NCBI GenBank assembly: GCA_030144725.1
Contig: JASKMD010000004.1
Coordinates: forward strand, 186,001 to 250,000
Direction of reading: 5' to 3'
DNA from: Haematococcus lacustris
Lineage: Eukaryota; Chlorophyta; Chlorophyceae; Chlamydomonadales; Haematococcaceae
Length of the DNA: 64,000 nucleotides
A model generated the notes under the pieces. It did no database searches and had not been told where the DNA came from. It was given only the letters and a program-made list of their open reading frames with translations. Position numbers and translations under genes: made by a program. Positions 22,081 to 33,551 of this stretch are shown one piece after another. Each line of letters begins with the position of its first letter. Positions within the stretch are counted from its first letter, which is position 1.

Positions 22081-23694
22081 CAGGATGCAGGTTGTGGGCG
22101 CTGGTGGTGTGGGGTTGCACTGTCACCAGATGCTGTCATGGGCTTACATGTGTGTTACTGGGGGCTGCTGTCAGGTGGGTGCTGACGCTGCTGGATAACC
22201 GGGCCATGCTGATCAAGATCGAGATGCCGCCAGTGTACCAGCGCCCTGCGGCAGGGCTGTATCGCCAGCTGGCTAACAGGGTGTGGGAGTAGGGCCACAA
22301 CCAGAGCCAGTCGCCCATGGTGTGGCCCTGCATGGCCTGCTGCTAGCGTGGCCTGAGCCTGCCCCTCTGTGCCCTTAGGCAGCAGGGATCAGCTGGGCCA
22401 GGTGGCTGCTGCTTCTGCCGCTGCTGCTGCTGGGCAGCGCTGTTTGATGCGGCTGCCGCTGACTAGGGCCAGTGCAGGCTGCAGCAGGCCCAGGCCAGAG
22501 CCGCCTAACCCACACCTACCCTGACCTGACACCCACTGACATTGCTGCTGCTGCTGCTGCTGCATCATGGGGCTCAGGGGCTACAGTCAGAGTGGAGTAG
22601 CCGCACGATGGTTGTCGTGGCCAAGTTTGGCAGCTTGTGGAGGAGTGTCGGGGTGGGTGCGGGCAGTGTGGGTGCCTTGAGGTCATGCACCCACACTGCC
22701 CACACCCACACCACCGCTCCTCCACAAGCCTGTTGTGCTGCATCATGCTGTGCTGGCGCCTGCTGTGCTGCACCTGGCAGCCTCCACCACACTGCATCCC
22801 AGCACGCTGTGCTACAGTCGGAGCAGGTGGAGCAGCAGCAGCAGTGCTGAGCACAGCAACAGGAGCTGGCAGCAGTGGTGGCGAAAGAAGGCAGTGTCGA
22901 GCAGCAGCTGGCAGCCCCCCATGCCACCGCTTGCTACTGCAGCTTGCGATACAGCTGCAATTGACAACAGCCTGCTGGTGGGTGGCAGTCCTGCCGCCCT
23001 GTTGCCCTACTGCCCTGTTGCAGTGTCGCCCCACCCCGCAGTCCAGCACAGTGGCGGTGGGATGATGGCGACACCTTCACCGTGACTCGAAGTGATCACA
23101 GTTAGTAGCAGCGGGTCATGTCATGTCAGGGTGGTGGAGAGGTGGCACTGAATGGAGTGGAGGCAGCAGGAGGTGGGAGATGTGGAGTTAGCAGTCAGGC
23201 TTTGTCAGGGTGGCTGCTGAGCGAGAGGATGAGGCAGAGTGCTTTCTCCCTAAACCCTGCGTGATAAGGTGCATTGCAGGGGAGCAGGTGTTGGAGCTGG
23301 CGAATGGTGATGGGCTGCTGTGGGCTGCATGCTGGCAGCACACGGACGTATAAGTCTTCAGACTGTGGAGCGGCCCTTGTCGTACCTGCTCGTCCGCTCC
23401 ACTGAGCCCAGGAGTGTGTAGAAGGGCCTGTGCGCTGGAGCTGCCTTTCAGGCAACAGCTGGGGCTGCAGGGGAGTGGGACGCTGGATAGCGGCCTCAGC
23501 TGCCCCATTGAGTGCACCAAGGAGCAATGAGCAGCACTGGGCCAGTGACGGTTGTCCCAGCCATAACAGCGGCATGGCAAGACAATGAGGGCCTGGTGTG
23601 GTGCCCTCAAGTACACCCACGCAGTCCAGCTACCCAAGCGGCCCAGCCTAGCCCTCCACAGAGTGATCGAGAGGAGGCTCTTATTTGGGTGGCG

Positions 23695-24260
23695 GCAGCT
23701 GCAGGGACGGCCGATGTGGTGTCGAGAGTCAGGCCAAGGCGGGGTGGCGAGGAAAGGAGGGGCAGCAGTGTGTGCTAGCAGCCATGGGTGTGACTTTGTA
23801 TCGCACTCTTGGTGAATTGCTGGTTGCTGGTTGCTGTGCCTCTACATGAATGTCCCGTGCCATGGCGGCATGCATGTGACTCTGGCGGTCTTGATTTCTC
23901 AGTGGCATATGCCACAGCTCTTGTCTGCCTAATGCCTAAGCTTTTGAACCTTTACTGCAACCTGCTCTGTGTCCACTGAGCCAGGGAGAGATTGCAGCGG
24001 TCAGTTGCAGCGGTGCGTTGTGGCTGACCCTGCTGTATACATGCTGGAACGGCATGAAGAGGCACCTGACCACCAGGTAGATTAGAAGTGCAACACAAGA
24101 GTCCGTCACTTCAGGGTGATGAAAGTGGGCTGTTCACGTGACTCGACCCTGTAAGGAAGGTAAACAAGCAGATGCTTGATGTGTTAAGGGGGATGCTGGC
24201 TGCTGGCAGCATGAGAAGGAATTGTCGAGCAGAAACGGCTGGATGTGCTAAACACGTCCG
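23695..24260 (+). repeat. Dispersed repeat R2, member 1 (copy B)
   Basis: Same as 3575-4140; pairs with 29275-29847. Confidence 0.6.
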
Positions 24261-24513
24261 CAGCATGTGTTTGCAATCTTTGTATAGTTCATTAACAGCC
24301 GGCAGGGTTCAAACGGGCGTAACCGGCGGCAGCCATGTTTCAGCCGACCAAACGCGTTGATACGTCTCAAACTATCCTCACAACCTCCAAAGACCGTGTA
24401 TGAAAGGAAGCGTGCGTGAAAGCGTGGGTGAAAATGGGAGAACGGCCAAATCAGGCCTGTTCAAATTATGTGCTTTACTGTGCACACCTCGTAATTGGGT
24501 AAAAGCTTCTTCA

Positions 24514-24950
24514 GGGAGTACTTGCAACCTCTGGCGCAACTGCATGTCCTGACTATATCCCACCTTGACTGGCCGAAGGCTACATGCGCTGCCTAAGCTC
24601 CACACCCTGCAGCTGCCATTTGTCACAGTCAGGGGCCAGCAGCAGGTCGACACACTCCTGGCAGCCACCCAGATCACACGCCTCCAGCCGCACTCCACCG
24701 CCTGGCAGATGCGTGCAAGGTGCCAGTGCAGATCAAGGAGGTGCTGCTGGCCATGCTGAGAGGAGAGCAGCAAGTAGATGAGAGAACAGGCCCAGGCGTC
24801 ATCACTCCAGCCCTCCTACAGCAGCAGAGGGTGGACCTAGCGCAGCTGGTAGCTTGGCAGCATTCGCTGCAGTGCTGCTGCGTGGGCAAGGTGAAGGTCT
24901 TTGACTCGCATGGAGTAACAGCCGCTCTCTCGAAGGGCAGTGTCAGAGCA
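24514..24950 (+). pseudogene. Decayed LRR gene fragment (copy B)
   Basis: Same as 4394-4830: LRR blocks in family order, with deletions and frame changes, running into repeat R1. Confidence 0.75.
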
Positions 24951-25195
24951 GAGCAGCAGTGCTGGAGGAGGGTTGTCCACTGCTGCCAGCAACCAGCCCC
25001 TGGGGTAGCCTGCTCAGTGCTGCTGCCAGTCAGCCAGGCTGACACCCGCACTGCCTGCACATAGCTGCCGGGTGTGGGCCACACAGCACCTGCAGTGGCC
25101 TGGCTGCAGTGTGTGGCACTGGCTGTCGGGGCTCCACCTATGCGGTCGAGCTACCTAGCTGGCCTGGTGGGTGGTGGTGGTGGTGGTGAGGGCCT
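24935..25195 (+). repeat. Dispersed repeat R1, member 2 (copy B)
   Basis: Same as 4815-5075, just upstream of the GGGGC array. Confidence 0.6.
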
Positions 25196-25342
25196 GGTGT
25201 GGTGCCCCCCCCACACAGCCCAGCCACTGTCTCAGGCCAGCAGCAGCTTGACACACTGCTGGCAGCCACCCAGCTCCCAAGTGTTCAGCTTGGCAGAGTT
25301 GAGGCATTGCGCACCTCTCATGCTGATGCGCCTTGCAGCACC

Positions 25343-25873
25343 GGGGGCGGGGCGGGGCGGGGCGGGGCGGGGCGGGGCGGGGCGGGGCGGGGCGGGGCGG
25401 GGCGGGGCGGGGCGGGGCGGGGCGGGGCGGGGCGGGGCGGGGCGGGGCGGGGCGGGGCGGGGCGGGGCGGGGCGGGGCGGGGCGGGGCGGGGCGGGGCGG
25501 GGCGGGGCGGGGCGGGGCGGGGCGGGGCGGGGCGGGGCGGGGCGGGGCGGGGCGGGGCGGGGCGGGGCGGGGCGGGGCGGGGCGGGGCGGGGCGGGGCGG
25601 GGCGGGGCGGGGCGGGGCGGGGCGGGGCGGGGCGGGGCGGGGCGGGGCGGGGCGGGGCGGGGCGGGGCGGGGCGGGGCGGGGCGGGGCGGGGCGGGGCGG
25701 GGCGGGGCGGGGCGGGGCGGGGCGGGGCGGGGCGGGGCGGGGCGGGGCGGGGCGGGGCGGGGCGGGGCGGGGCGGGGCGGGGCGGGGCGGGGCGGGGCGG
25801 GGCGGGGCGGGGCGGGGCGGGGCGGGGCGGGGCGGGGCGGGGCGGGGCGGGGCGGGGCGGGGCGGGGCGGGGC
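25343..25873 (+). repeat. (GGGGC)n array 1 (copy B)
   Basis: About 531 bases, roughly 106 units, one unit longer than at 5223-5748. Flanks are identical. The long frames across it on both strands are artefacts of the 5-base period. Confidence 0.98.
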
Positions 25874-25977
25874 CCCCACCATCCTCCCCCACCACCAGCA
25901 GCAGGCCCATCCAGGAGCAACAGCCGCCCAGGTTGAGCAGCAGAGGCCCCTGGGGTGGAACTCCCACACATCAGCAA

Positions 25978-27165
25978 GGCCCTAGCTGAGCCGTGTGAGT
26001 CTGTGTTTGATCCAGCCACACAGGTTGGGGTGGGCGTTGACCCCGGCGTCACCCAGGCAGTCAGTGTAGCCTCAGGGGTGTGGGACGAGTAGTCAGGCCA
26101 GTGACCAGAGAACAACGTCCGCCTCAACACCCAGCGGTGGCTAGCACCAATCCAGCCCCACCTGCAACACCTGGCAGCAGCCAGCTCAGCCGGCACCTTC
26201 AAGGAGGCCGTTCTGAAGCACATCGGCGTCACCCTGGCCACCTGGGATGCGGTGTGGGAGGTGAACCAGGACCCCAAGTAGGCACGGCTGAGGCTGCACG
26301 GAGCCCAGGGCCGGGCGCTGGAGCAAGTCTCTAAGGTGAGGGTAGGTGGGTGGCCTATGTATTGGGAGGTGGTGGGTGGGCATAGTGTGAAACAGTGGAT
26401 GACTGTGTCATGCCTAACCTGGTGCCACTATGTCAGCCACCCTGTGTGCCTCGTGTGCATGACTGCAGCTGGAGGAGGTGGCTGAGGTGTCCATGGAGCG
26501 CCAAGAGCGTGTCGAGCAGCTGGTGGTCTTCCTTGGCGCAGCTGGCATTGGCACCAGGGGAGGCTGGGGTGCTGATGCGGTGCTGCGAGCCTGCTGCAAG
26601 GTGGTGTGCAGGCCCAGGGGAACAGCCCAGCGGTAGGGCAGGGTGGTGCCAGTGGATGAGTTCCGCACCAGCCGGGTCAGCTCGGCAGTAAACAACCAGC
26701 AGTAGCATGGAGCCAGCAGCGTGACCAGCCAGTGCGGGGCCTGATGTGGTGCCCAGTTGTGGCCCCCCCGCAACCCTGCATCCTGCCTCAGCCCCATGCA
26801 GCCAGGCAGCCACACAGCCAGCAGCCTCAGAGCCAGGGCCAGAGCACTCCCCCGCCAGCCAAGCGCAGAAAGCGCACCAAGGCTGAGCAGGCAGCTGAGC
26901 CCACCCAGCCCAACAAGGGCACAGGCAAAGGCAAGGGCAACGCTGCCAAAGCCAGGCCTACACCGCTGCCAGGCAATTGGTTGGACAGGGACTGCAATGC
27001 AGCAATAAAATTCCAAGCAGGCACCACATCCAGGCAGGTGGCTAGACAGGGTCTGCAATGCGGCATTGAACATGCAGCTCATTGGGGAGAGCAGATGGCG
27101 CCCACTGGAGCCGTGCTGGTGGCCAGACCAGGCAGACCTGATCTGTAGCCTGAGCTGTGGAGCAG
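25978..27165 (+). pseudogene. Fanzor/TnpB-like RuvC nuclease pseudogene 1 (copy B)
   Basis: Same as 5853-7040. VGVDPGVTQ lies near 26032-26060, VDEFRTSRVSSA near 26650, the basic linker near 26860 and WLDRDCNAA near 26980. The likely intron is 26336-26468. Internal stops and frame changes are identical to copy A, which confirms that they are not single-read errors in one copy, though both copies may derive from the same reads. Confidence 0.7.
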
Positions 27166-29274
27166 CAGTGGCAGGCTCTTGGGCTTGCCTGAGCTGCTGC
27201 AAGCGCTGCCCCAGCTCCACACCCTGCTCCAGACCAAACACACCAGCCCTGCTCATGAGGTGCTTGGGCTGCAACACAACCCATTGTTGCCTCAGCCCTG
27301 TGTGTCGTCCTCTGCACTCCGTCTAGCACTGTACCAAGGTGGCACCTGTAAGAATCGCCTTGTCCAGGTCCGGCGAAAGGTTCATCACAAGGGTCCAATT
27401 TTGTAGGCTCCACCGCCATTTTGACCCTCGACTGGAAAGGAGCATCGGGCAGCGACAAGCTGCCATGCATGCGCGCCACAATAGTGCAATGAGCCCTGCG
27501 AGGGCCAACCTCCTGCGCTGCATACATGTCACGGCTGACGGCTTGAGCGTTGCCATCTTCTTCTTCACAGCCTGCTAAGGTGTGGGGAGCAATGGCTGTC
27601 AGGCTGGGCCTGCTGGGCGGTCTACAGTGTAGAAGTGAAGCAAGTGAAGCAGTGTGTATAGCTAAGGCTAGTCCATTGCCCAGCTCCTCTAAGCGTTCAA
27701 CAAAGTGGCTGTCCAGTGCGGTCAGTGCTGCACGACATCTCCTACGGCCAGTGTTCATAAGACTGTCATAAAACAGAGCAGCAGCTAAACACACTGCTCC
27801 TGATGCTTCACTTCTTCAGGTTCTAACTGACTCTTCAGCTGCTGCCCCCTGCTGCCTGGGTCCGTGGGTCTGGTGACAGCAACGAAGAGCACCTCCACAA
27901 TGTATGGCACAGCCTTGAAACACAGCCAGTGCAATGGGATCAATGCTGCAGGTGGGTGTGGTTGCTGTGCATCAAGCTTGCCATGTCCTGGTCAGGGCAG
28001 ACTGGCAACAGCTAGTGCGAAGTCAAGAAGAGGGCTGGGAGGCGAAACCCGCCGACAGCACAGACGCCTGTGATGGTAGGCTGTTGATGCACCAGGCACA
28101 CCTTGTGAGGTGCAGTGATCATGACGTCCCAACACCAGCTGCCTGGCGCCCACCACTCACTACCCTGCCGGGTGCCGCAATGAGTCGAGGGTACAGCGGC
28201 TGGGGGCGCACGCTGCGCTCAGCTGCCGCTGTCCCCTACTACCCGGGCCGTGCATGTCAGCACCAGCCTGTGTGCCTCAGCCTGACCTCACTGCCTCACC
28301 ACTGCCTGCTCTGACTCAGCTGCCACTGCTCTCAGCCTCAGCCCTGTGTGTCGCCCTCTGCCTCCACAAACACCTATGACTCATCCTTCAAGCTCGACGC
28401 CCTGCAGAGCAGCAGAGGGCCTGACTCAGGCTGCTCTGTTTGAGGGCTGTGTCAGAGCAGAGCAGCAGTGCTGGAGGATTGCAGACTCCGTTTGGGCCGC
28501 TGCCGGCGCCGCCCCTGGTGCTGCCTGTCACCTCCTGACCCACCACTGAGCCAGCTGCAGCCCTGACCCTGACAGGTGACCTGAATGGCCAGGCAGTGGC
28601 AGGCAGTGGCAGGCAGTCTTTAGGCTGACTCCGCCCCCGCTCCCCTATCCCGTCATTGTGTCAGCGCCTGCCTGCCTGCATCACCACACCGCCAGTGACC
28701 CTGGCAGGCTGCTGCTCTAGAGGCTGGAGGGGGCTGGCGGGAGGGAGGCGGGGCCAGCTGGCCAGACTGAAGGGTGCTGGAGCTGGTGCTGGGCTGCAGC
28801 CAGGGGTGAGCTCACAGCTCCAATGCTGTGCATGCCCTGACATGGGATCATCCCCTAGCCCTTTCAAGCAGCTGACCATCAGAGCAGCTTACTAAGGCTG
28901 TTGCCACAGGGTGACGGAGAGGAAGCTTTTATTGGGGTGGCGACCAGAGGGCTGCTGCCTCAGCGGGCAGTGTCAGAGCAGAGCAGCAGTGTTGGAGGAG
29001 GGTGTCCACTGCTGCCAGCAACCAGCCCCTGGGGTAGCCTGGTCAGTGCTGTTGCCAGTCAGCCAGGCTGACACCCGCACTGCCTGCACATAGCTGCCAG
29101 GCTGGGGCCAGGGGGCGCCTGCCTGCAGTGTGTGGCACTGGCTGCTGGAGCTGCACCTGCACAGTTGAGCTGCCTGGCTGGCCTGGTGGGTGGTGGTGGC
29201 GGTGAGGGCCTGGTGTGGTGCCCCTTAGTAGCCCCACACAGCCCAGCCTGGCCCCTCACAGCCCTCACAGGCGG
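27166..29274. other. Mixed degenerate stretch (copy B)
   Basis: Same as 7041-9149: a short LRR remnant near 27179-27223, repeat R1 member 3 at 28950-29215, otherwise no coherent gene. Confidence 0.5.
28950..29215 (+). repeat. Dispersed repeat R1, member 3 (copy B)
   Basis: Same as 8825-9090. Confidence 0.6.
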
Positions 29275-29847
29275 CAGCGGCAGGGAAGGCCGGTGTGGTG
29301 TCAGGAGTCGGGCAAAGGCAGGGTGGCGAGGGAATGAGGGGCAGAATTGTGTGCCAGCAGTCGTGGGTGTGACTTTGTATTGCACCTTTGGTGGATAGCT
29401 ACGTGCTGTGCTGAGTACGTCCACTGTCATAGCGGTATGCATGCAACCCACCATGGCGTCTTGACTTGTTAGCGGCATATGCCACAGCTCTCGCCTGCTT
29501 GACTCCTCTTCTGCCACCTGCTGTCTGTCCAATGAGCAAGGAAAGGATTGCTGTGATCAGCTGTAGTGGTGCATTGTGGCTCACCCTGCTATGTACATGC
29601 TGGAGGGGCATGCAGAGTCTACATAAGAAAGCTTTCTCAGCACTGGCCAGCTCAGATGTGCCACACAAGAGTCAGTGAATTGAGGGTGATATTGGTGATT
29701 TGGGCGGTGGGCTGTTCACGTGACCTGACCCTGCCAGGAAGGTCAACTCTCAGATGCCTGATGCGTAAAGGGGGATGCTGGATGCTGGCAGCCCAAGGAG
29801 GAAATGTCGAGCAAATAAGGCTGGGTGTGTTAAACACGTCCGCAGCG
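29275..29847 (+). repeat. Dispersed repeat R2, member 2 (copy B)
   Basis: Same as 9150-9722. Confidence 0.6.
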
Positions 29848-30374
29848 TGTGACTACGAGCCTTGAGTGCCTCAGTGAGTGTTCGCAATCCCACCAAAGAT
29901 GCCGGTTTCGCTTAGGCGCGTCGCCCTGCGATACATACTAGTATCTGCTCGCTTTGCGTGATTTGTTGTGCAAATAGCAATCCTGGGTAACGGGTTTGTA
30001 TTTTATATGAGTGTGGCGAGTGCAAGCTTTGAATGTGCATTTGCAGTCGGGCTCATCCACAGATGATGCCAGTGTAGCCTAAGCACATCGCCCTCGGCTT
30101 TGTGCGTAGCTAGCATAACCCTGCTCGGCAAATTGCGTGACCCAGCTGGCTGTAACATCGGGCCGCACAGCCCTCAAGCGCACAGGCATATCCCAACCAA
30201 CCGCTCGTAAGTTAGCGGAAGCGCCTGCGGGAGTAGCCATGGAGTAGTGTCTCTCGCCAGCTGTGTTCTACTGGCTTATGTCCGAGGTCCACGCTGCTAT
30301 ACTCCCTCTGCTCTGTAGGCTTGTCCAAAGGCATCTACGACAGAAGTGAGCTGAGAGCAGCCAGGAGCAGCCAG
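29848..30374 (+). promoter_or_regulatory. Upstream region and 5' leader of LRR pseudogene (copy B)
   Basis: Same as 9723-10249; no gene, but its right-hand part is shared with the region upstream of the LRR gene at 50284. Confidence 0.5.
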
Positions 30375-30480
30375 GTGCGTACCCGCACCCACTCACCCAC
30401 CCAATCACACGCTGCTGCTGCTGCTGCTGCTGCTGGCGCCCTCACACCCTGACAGCCTTCTTGCTTCGCCCACTCTGCAG
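30375..30480 (+). other. Leader intron of LRR pseudogene (copy B)
   Basis: Same as 10250-10355: GT..AG borders, (CTG)n inside, 20 bases before the ATG at 30501. Confidence 0.7.
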
Positions 30481-30500
30481 GTCAACAAACAGTCCCAGCT

Positions 30501-33380
30501 ATGAGCCAGAGTGACATGCAACATCAAGCCGCAGTGGATGGCAGTGCCTCAGCCACAGATGGGTACAGCCCAGCCGGCGAGGCGCCCCCTCCTGCCACTA
30601 GGCTGCTGGACCTCCCGCCAGCGCTGCTGGATGACATCGCTGGCCGGGTCATGCAGCTTAGTGCCAGGAGCTTGCTGCCCCTGACCTGCCGCGCCTTCTC
30701 TCAGGCCCGCCTGCTGCACGTCCCAACCTTGCGCATCCAGCTGCTCACGCCCCGAGTTGTCGCAGCCCTGCAAGTGAGGACAAGCAAGCTGTCCCTCACC
30801 TTGTGGCAGCCAGAGACAGAGGACAGCGAGTGGTACGACGACCTACTGGCCCACACTTTGCCAAAGTTGGACAAGTGTGCGGTTGTGGAGGTTTGCAGGC
30901 TGATCGGCATTGGAGTACCGTTATGGACTCAAGGAGCCCTGCTCACCTGAGTTGGGCTGTTTCCCTGACCTTGCCCAGCGCCTGGTGGACAGCTTCCCGG
31001 GCCTGACTGCCCTGGTCCTTAGTGGCCACTCCGTCACCAGCAGCAGCTTGGCCAGCCTACTGTCCCACCCACAGCTGTCCCTCCAGCTGCAGCAGCTTGA
31101 GCTTTACAGTACCACTGTCAAGCTACCCCAGCAGCCCGGGTCTGGGTTGGTGACCCTGGACCCGTTCCAAGGTGCCAGGCTCAAGCAGCTGAGGCTTGAA
31201 GGCATTCGTTGCCACCCTCCAGCCAGCAGGCGACCGCTGCCCAACCTGCAACCCCTGGCGCAACACCTGAACCAGCTTCACCTCAAGAGCTATCCGCTGT
31301 TTGGTGAGAGTCCAGGATTCTTTGGGGAGTACTTGCAACCTCTGGCTCAGCTGCAGGTGCTCACTCTATCCCACCTTAACAAGCTGCAAGGCGTGACTGA
31401 GCTGCTGCAGGTGCTGCCTCAACTTCACATCCTGCAGCTGCCAGGAACACAAATCAAGGACCATCAGCAGCTCGACACACTCCTGGCAGCCACCCAGATC
31501 ACAAGCCTCCAGCTGCGAGGTGTTGAAGGGCTGGACGCCTCATATGCGGACAGGGAGGAATGACTGGAGCGCCATTGCATACCTGCCTCTGCACTCCCTC
31601 TCCCAGCCTTTAGTGATGAACCGTTTGTACATCTGTGAGAAGGACATCCTTAACCCTGAGTGGCAGCGGCACTACACAACATGGCATGTGCGTGCAAGGT
31701 GCCAGTGAAGATCAAGTGCATGCGGCTTAACATGCTGACCACAGAAGAGGAACGACCTGGCGCTCCCCCAGCACTCCTACAGCAGCAGAGGTGGACCTGG
31801 TGCAGCTGGTAGCTTTGCTGCAACCGCGGGAGTGCTGCAGCGAGGTGGAGGTCAATACAGCAGCCTGACGCCCTCATTGGAGTTATGGCTCCATTCGGTG
31901 CAGCTCATGCCCGCTGTGCAGGAGGTCACCTCCTGCGCTTCAAAGGACTTTGTTTCTGCAGCCATGCACCAGTTACTGCCAGTGTTGCCAAATACGGCTG
32001 GGCCGTATTTTACCGTGCACCGTTTTTTCGTATATACTGTACCGTACAATCGTCTTGACCGTATGGCCGAGAGGTCGCCTGTTCAATCCTTAGTGACTCA
32101 TGGACTTTCTTTATACCAACAGTACACGATCACAACATGACGGCGGTGGCAAGATCGGATCATTCTAGCATGACCAACCTATAGATACTACCTATAGTGG
32201 TGTGTGGGCATGGCATGGCTACAGTAGGCTGGGTTGGCTGCTTACTAATGGATCCCACTCGAAGTTGCCCGCTCCATGTTGCCCGCTCCAGGCTGCTGCG
32301 CCATGGGTAGGGTAGGGAGAGGGCTGCAGCGTGGGGTCCTACCTACTATGCCATGTCATTGTGGTGTATGGGCATGGCATGGGTATGGGCATGGCATGGC
32401 TGATGTGAGCTTGTTGGTTGTAACTACAAGCGCACGCTTCATGCTGCCCGCTCCAGGCTGCAGGCTTCATGCTGCCCGCTCCAGGCAGGGGGAGTGGGTG
32501 GGGAGGGGAGGGAAGGGAGGAGATCTGATGGCTTAGGAGGTGGTGGTGGTGATGGTGGTCAGGGGAGGGTGGGGAGGCTTGCTCCAGGCTGTAAGGTAAG
32601 TTGGGTTGGGGAAGTGGCACGTGGCAAGTGGGATGACAATGGTTGAGGTGGTTGTAGGGAAAGGGAGAATGAGACCATTAACCCTGCAGCAGTCAAGCGG
32701 TATACAAGCGGTCAGGCAATGTACACCTGCTCCTGCGACTTGCAACTGGCAGCATGCTTCCTTCTTACTAGCATCTTACAACTGCAGCTGGTCTACAACG
32801 ACAGATGTGGCAGTAACGTACCAAGTCGTCCAGCTCTTCAACATGCACTTCTGCGGCCCCGCGTTGCTTTTGCCGAGGGCTGTCTTCTGGGCTTGTAATT
32901 CGCTTGCGTTCTGCCTCCTTTGCCAGAAGCTGAGACTTCAGTTCGCTGTCGGGCATCAGGCATGTCGCAACATCTCTTCCGCTGCCCGTGATGTGCTGGC
33001 TGCCCGTGATGTGGCCGCTGCCCGTGATGCGGCGAACTCCAAGTTGCAGTTTCGGCACTGGAACCTCGGGGACCCGCTATCTTGCTGAAGTTGTTGATAA
33101 GAACCATGTACAGCTTTATTTAGCTCGTTGGGTAGAGGCATCGCTCTGTGCCGCCAAAGGCCGCGGACCACCGTATAGACGGTCTGTATAAACGGAAAAA
33201 TACAGAGCCATTTACGAAAAAACGATTATACGGTAAAAACGGACCGTTCTGGACCGTATTTGGTAACACTGGTTACTGCAGCTTATGGCTGGGCGCAGTG
33301 GCTGGACATCACAATCTGGAGATCACTGTTCGCAACCTTTGAGGTGCCTGCATGTTGGTAGGATGACAGCTGGTCTAGCA
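30501..33380 (+). pseudogene. F-box-like/LRR pseudogene with hAT insertion (copy B)
   Basis: Same as 10376-13255. ATG at 30501, F-box-like LPPALLDDI, first frame break near 30915, LRR sequence to 31563, second break, interruption at 31980, family tail from 33280. Confidence 0.85.
31980..33271. mobile_element. Non-autonomous hAT-type DNA transposon (copy B)
   Basis: Same 1292-base element as 11855-13146, with CAGTGTT(G/A)CCAAATACGG terminal inverted repeats and target duplication GTTACTGC at 31972-31979 and 33272-33279. Confidence 0.92.
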
Positions 33381-33384
33381 GTCA

Positions 33385-33439
33385 GGCGCCCCCAACTAAC
33401 AGAAAACCTACCCCTGGTAGTAGGACGGCTGTATCTTTG
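33385..33439 (+). repeat. Left flanking direct repeat of LINE copy B
   Basis: The 55 bases match 39421-39475 base for base. The repeat abuts the (GAA)n tail on one side and the LINE 5' end on the other, as expected of a target-site duplication, although such duplications are normally shorter. Confidence 0.75.
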
Positions 33440-33551
33440 AAGAAGAAGAAGAAGAAGACTACTCCGGTATTCACCGGCGTGCATTAAGGGAGGAGCTACC
33501 GCCTGGAGCGCGGCCTGCTCCCACCATCAAGCCAAAGTAGAGGCGTCCCCC

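Larger units (their letters stand above)
20802..24513. other. Low-complexity GC-rich intergenic stretch (copy B)
   Basis: Counterpart of 682-4393. It contains R1 at about 21917-22080 and R2 at about 23695-24260, a (CTG)n run near 22540-22562, and no credible gene. Confidence 0.5.
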